Source: Paenibacillus woosongensis
GTDB lineage: Bacteria; Bacillota; Bacilli; Paenibacillales; Paenibacillaceae
Reading direction: 5' to 3'
DNA: 64,000 bases
Assembly (NCBI RefSeq): GCF_030122845.1
Contig: NZ_CP126084.1
Location: 496,001 to 560,000 of the forward strand
The stretch's first letter is position 1. Every line of letters begins with the position of its first letter. The notes beneath the pieces were generated by a model. It ran no database searches. It had not been told where the DNA came from and saw only the letters and a list, made by a program, of their open reading frames with translations. Positions 63,401 to 64,000 of the stretch are shown here, piece after piece. A program made the translations under genes and the position numbers.

Positions 63401-64000
63401 CTGGTGCTGGACGTACTTGCGCCGCATCAGCAAGAGGCCTGCCTCCGCGAGCTTAAGGATCGTCTGGAAAAGGCGCTGCCGAACTATATGATCCCCGCTT
63501 ATTTCGTCACGCTGGAGCAGATGCCGCTGCTGGTCAGCGGGAAAATTGACCGGGCGGCACTGCCTGCCCCGGATCGGAGCGCAGCGATGGCGGGAGATTA
63601 TGCTGCGCCGCGCAATGATCTGGAACAAGTGCTGGCAGCGATTTGGGAAGAGGTGCTTGGCGTCCAGCGGATCGGGATTGACCATAATTTCTTTGAGCTT
63701 GGCGGGGACTCCATCCGGGCCATCCAAATTTCCTCCAAACTAAGCAGCTACGGATACACGTTGAAGATGAAGGATTTGTTCCAGAACCCGGAGATCCGCA
63801 AGCTGTCCAAGTACGTCCAGAAGGACCAGCGTGAAATTGACCAGGGCCCTGTAGAGGGAGAGGTTGAGCTTACGCCGATTCAGAAGTGGTTCTTCGAATG
63901 CGGATTCTCACCGGCCAATCATTGGAACCAGGCGGTCGTTCTGTATAAACAGGACGGGTTCCAGATTGACCTGTTATCCCAAGTCCTCACGGAGCTGACC
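57491..64000 (+). CDS. Second non-ribosomal peptide synthetase, partial (runs past the window end)
   Basis: The frame is open for 2170 residues to the window edge. Order: C (HHIIMDG at 143-149, start IYPLTPTQEGILFHS as in acceptor-docked D-accepting C domains), A (460-970; LFTSGSTGKPKG at 614), PCP (Ser1010 in GGHS), C (HHIISDG at 1196), A (1515-2025), PCP (Ser2074 in GGDS), and the start of an epimerase (ELTPIQKWFFE). Both A domains give the same specificity code by eye, DIWELTADDK, with Glu and two Asp in the pocket; I cannot assign an amino acid, but the acidic pocket hints at a basic one. TTG 57491 lies 10 bases after gagggggag; a GTG at 57480 hits a stop within five codons. It should take the chain from the protein before it. 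Confidence 0.93.
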   Translation, partial: MSSHEIENIYPLTPTQEGILFHSLVDPDSEAYFEHVSFTIRGKLCYRTMEQSFAKLVERYDVLRTVFIYTETEQPLQIVLSQREPRMDYTDLSAYSTDERQRWIEEYKARDQQQKFDLETGPLIRMAIFRIDERTHQIIWRFHHIIMDGWCLGILARDLFHIYEALAANAPIQLSPPYPYSDYIQWLGEQDQDEALQYWRDYLDGYELQAAIPSSRGAGEKGGFDHRKYPFKWDAETTRRLHKLAVDNQVTLSTVFHALWGILLQQYNHSEDVVFGSVVSGRPPELPGIESMVGLFINTVPLRVKSDEHTSFQELLRKVHDSILEANRYNYVSLADIQSGTVLKQHLINHIVVFENYPLETAADGDGEQQLAITDSEMMEHTNYDLDVTVFPEDELEVLLTYNGNIYDEEFLRRLEGHLKQITAAVLDNERILVRDIEMITAGEKQKLLFEFNRTDKDYQFDKPAHQLFEERARLHPSKIALLYQGEQITYEQLNRNANRLARVFRERGLGHGDFAAVMLDRSPFMVESVLAIWKLGAAYIPVDAHYPEDRKAGIIADSDARIVVTLSEYVEDGLRVDYSGRFVEMDKVVVPAEEADSHDLNLPVEITDLAYTLFTSGSTGKPKGVMIEHLGMLNHIWAEADDLGLSEDIVFAQTANHCFDISVWQFFGALVLGGTTAIYPDELILAPGQFINQVIRDQVTLLEVVPSYLAVLLDLVEERSLRFEHLQHLLITGEAATPALVARWFALCPGIKMVNAYGPAEASDDICQYVMEQTPENREYIPVGKPLSNIRIYIVNRQMHLCPVGIIGEICVAGIAVGRGYLNDPLRTGEAFTEDPFASQPGVRLYKTGDLGRWLPDGNIEFVGRKDHQVKIRGFRIELGEIEHRLAEHEQVREAAVLVKGSGEAEKYLCAYFTANIDLGISEIKEYLSRCVPEYMIPSVFMQLEEMPHNANGKINRSQLPDPVHHRLDAPFVPARNAVEEALVSIWAEVLDVRRVSVQDDFFALGGHSLKATVIVSRIHGELGADVKVKDIFQYPTVAQLAEHIQELGARPCAASAITPAPVQDYYPVSPAQRRMYVLHTLEESGSTAYNMPFAYRIQGRLDTAQFRQVVIRLTERHECFRTSFHVVDGELVQVVHPEAECRLEMVELRGADTEEVNQRISSFIQPFDLEAAPLMRMELLQLAQDEHVLLIDMHHIISDGLSGGIMLRELEQLYRGDTLPPLEIQYKDYAIWLNERLAGEEMKEHEAYWLEHYRGELPVLNMPLDYRRPPLQTFNGCTLQFVLPHELSEALRALAHDTGSTLYAVLLAAYNILLSKYSGQEDIVVGSPVAGRTHQDVQQMLGMFINTVALRSYPKRHKTFRQFVHEVKDHTLSAIDHQDLPFERLVELLNVERDTSRNPLFDTMFNLTDRERQEIHIGEMLLTPYALQNDISKFDLMLDVYTDASEIHFDLQYNTDLFTAFTAEQLGQHYMELLHNITADPDVPLMKLGMLAAEERKQILAMGQGKAADYDFDRTVPSRFEQFALEQPEEPAVRCAGEVLTYAELNARANRLGRYLQRRLDEIPADTVAAVMLERSTDFIQSVLAIWKAGGAYVPIDIEYGVERKAGILEDSAARVLITRSEYLQDGLEDRYAGVIVCLDRIAADVMEESPENIGIAPAADSLAYILFTSGSTGKPKGVMIEHKGLLNHILAEADELGLDQRLVFAQNANICFDISVWQCFGALALGGTTAIYSQELVLEVERFLEKVIEDGVTLLEVVPSYLAVMLDVLEQTRAQLPSLRHLLITGETIKPDLARRWLELYPGIQIVNAYGPAEAADDISQYVTGQLPEGMEMVPIGKPLANFNLYVVDEQLELCPVGVYGEICVSGIGVGRGYIHDPERTGQAFMQDPFMQKPDASLRLYRTGDLGRWLPDGNLEFLGRKDFQVKIRGFRIELEEIEVRILQAPHIKQAVVLAREDESGSKYLCAYLVLDVLAPHQQEACLRELKDRLEKALPNYMIPAYFVTLEQMPLLVSGKIDRAALPAPDRSAAMAGDYAAPRNDLEQVLAAIWEEVLGVQRIGIDHNFFELGGDSIRAIQISSKLSSYGYTLKMKDLFQNPEIRKLSKYVQKDQREIDQGPVEGEVELTPIQKWFFECGFSPANHWNQAVVLYKQDGFQIDLLSQVLTELT

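Overview
The window looks like chromosome of a Paenibacillus-type Firmicute. The signs are AGGAGG-like ribosome sites before nearly every gene, frequent TTG and GTG starts, YesM/YesN-type sensor-regulator pairs beside ABC sugar-binding lipoproteins, many plant-sugar operons, and a hybrid lipopeptide synthetase of the iturin kind. No species can be named from the sequence alone.

Layout. 1-4171: the end of a sugar-binding protein, then a histidine kinase and an AraC-type response regulator. 4230-5415: a secreted coiled-coil protein and a small unknown protein. 5475-8570: a Fur box, a formate/nitrite (or hydrosulfide) channel, a CoA-disulfide reductase-rhodanese fusion and its ArsR-type repressor with a 30-bp perfect palindrome. 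8782-12502: a PAS-GGDEF-EAL protein and a nucleoside hydrolase. 12596-21292: an ABC importer, LacI regulator, acetyl-esterase-like hydrolase, sugar kinase, sucrose phosphorylase and a second esterase, which together suggest uptake and breakdown of sucrose, possibly acylated sucrose. 21390-29462: a second ABC importer, a divergent AraC regulator, a GH43 and a GH95 glycosidase, with 21-bp-phased regulator sites. 29463-30089: a gene remnant and repeats. 30090-34429: the xylose regulon (xylR, xylA, xylB). 34661-39643: a PadR / HAAS / DUF4097 / ABC exporter-like group.

40059-64000 is the most notable part: a trans-acting malonyl transferase, a 5367-residue PKS-NRPS hybrid and a second NRPS that runs off the window. 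The front end (fatty acyl ligase-ACP-KS-ACP-aminotransferase) is that of mycosubtilin/iturin synthetases and should build a beta-amino fatty acid. The adenylation codes that I read by eye predict Gly then D-Asp, followed by two residues with the same unusual code, the second in a module that ends in an epimerase. This is not the Asn-Tyr-Asn start of iturins, so the product is likely a different beta-amino lipopeptide. The first C domain is followed by a shrunken, catalytically dead adenylation remnant.

Regulation can be read in several places: three matching LacI-type operators, five AraC-type sites, a perfect catabolite (cre) site, a XylR operator over a promoter, a Fur box and an ArsR-type palindrome. 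I saw no tRNA, rRNA, CRISPR array, transposase or phage gene.
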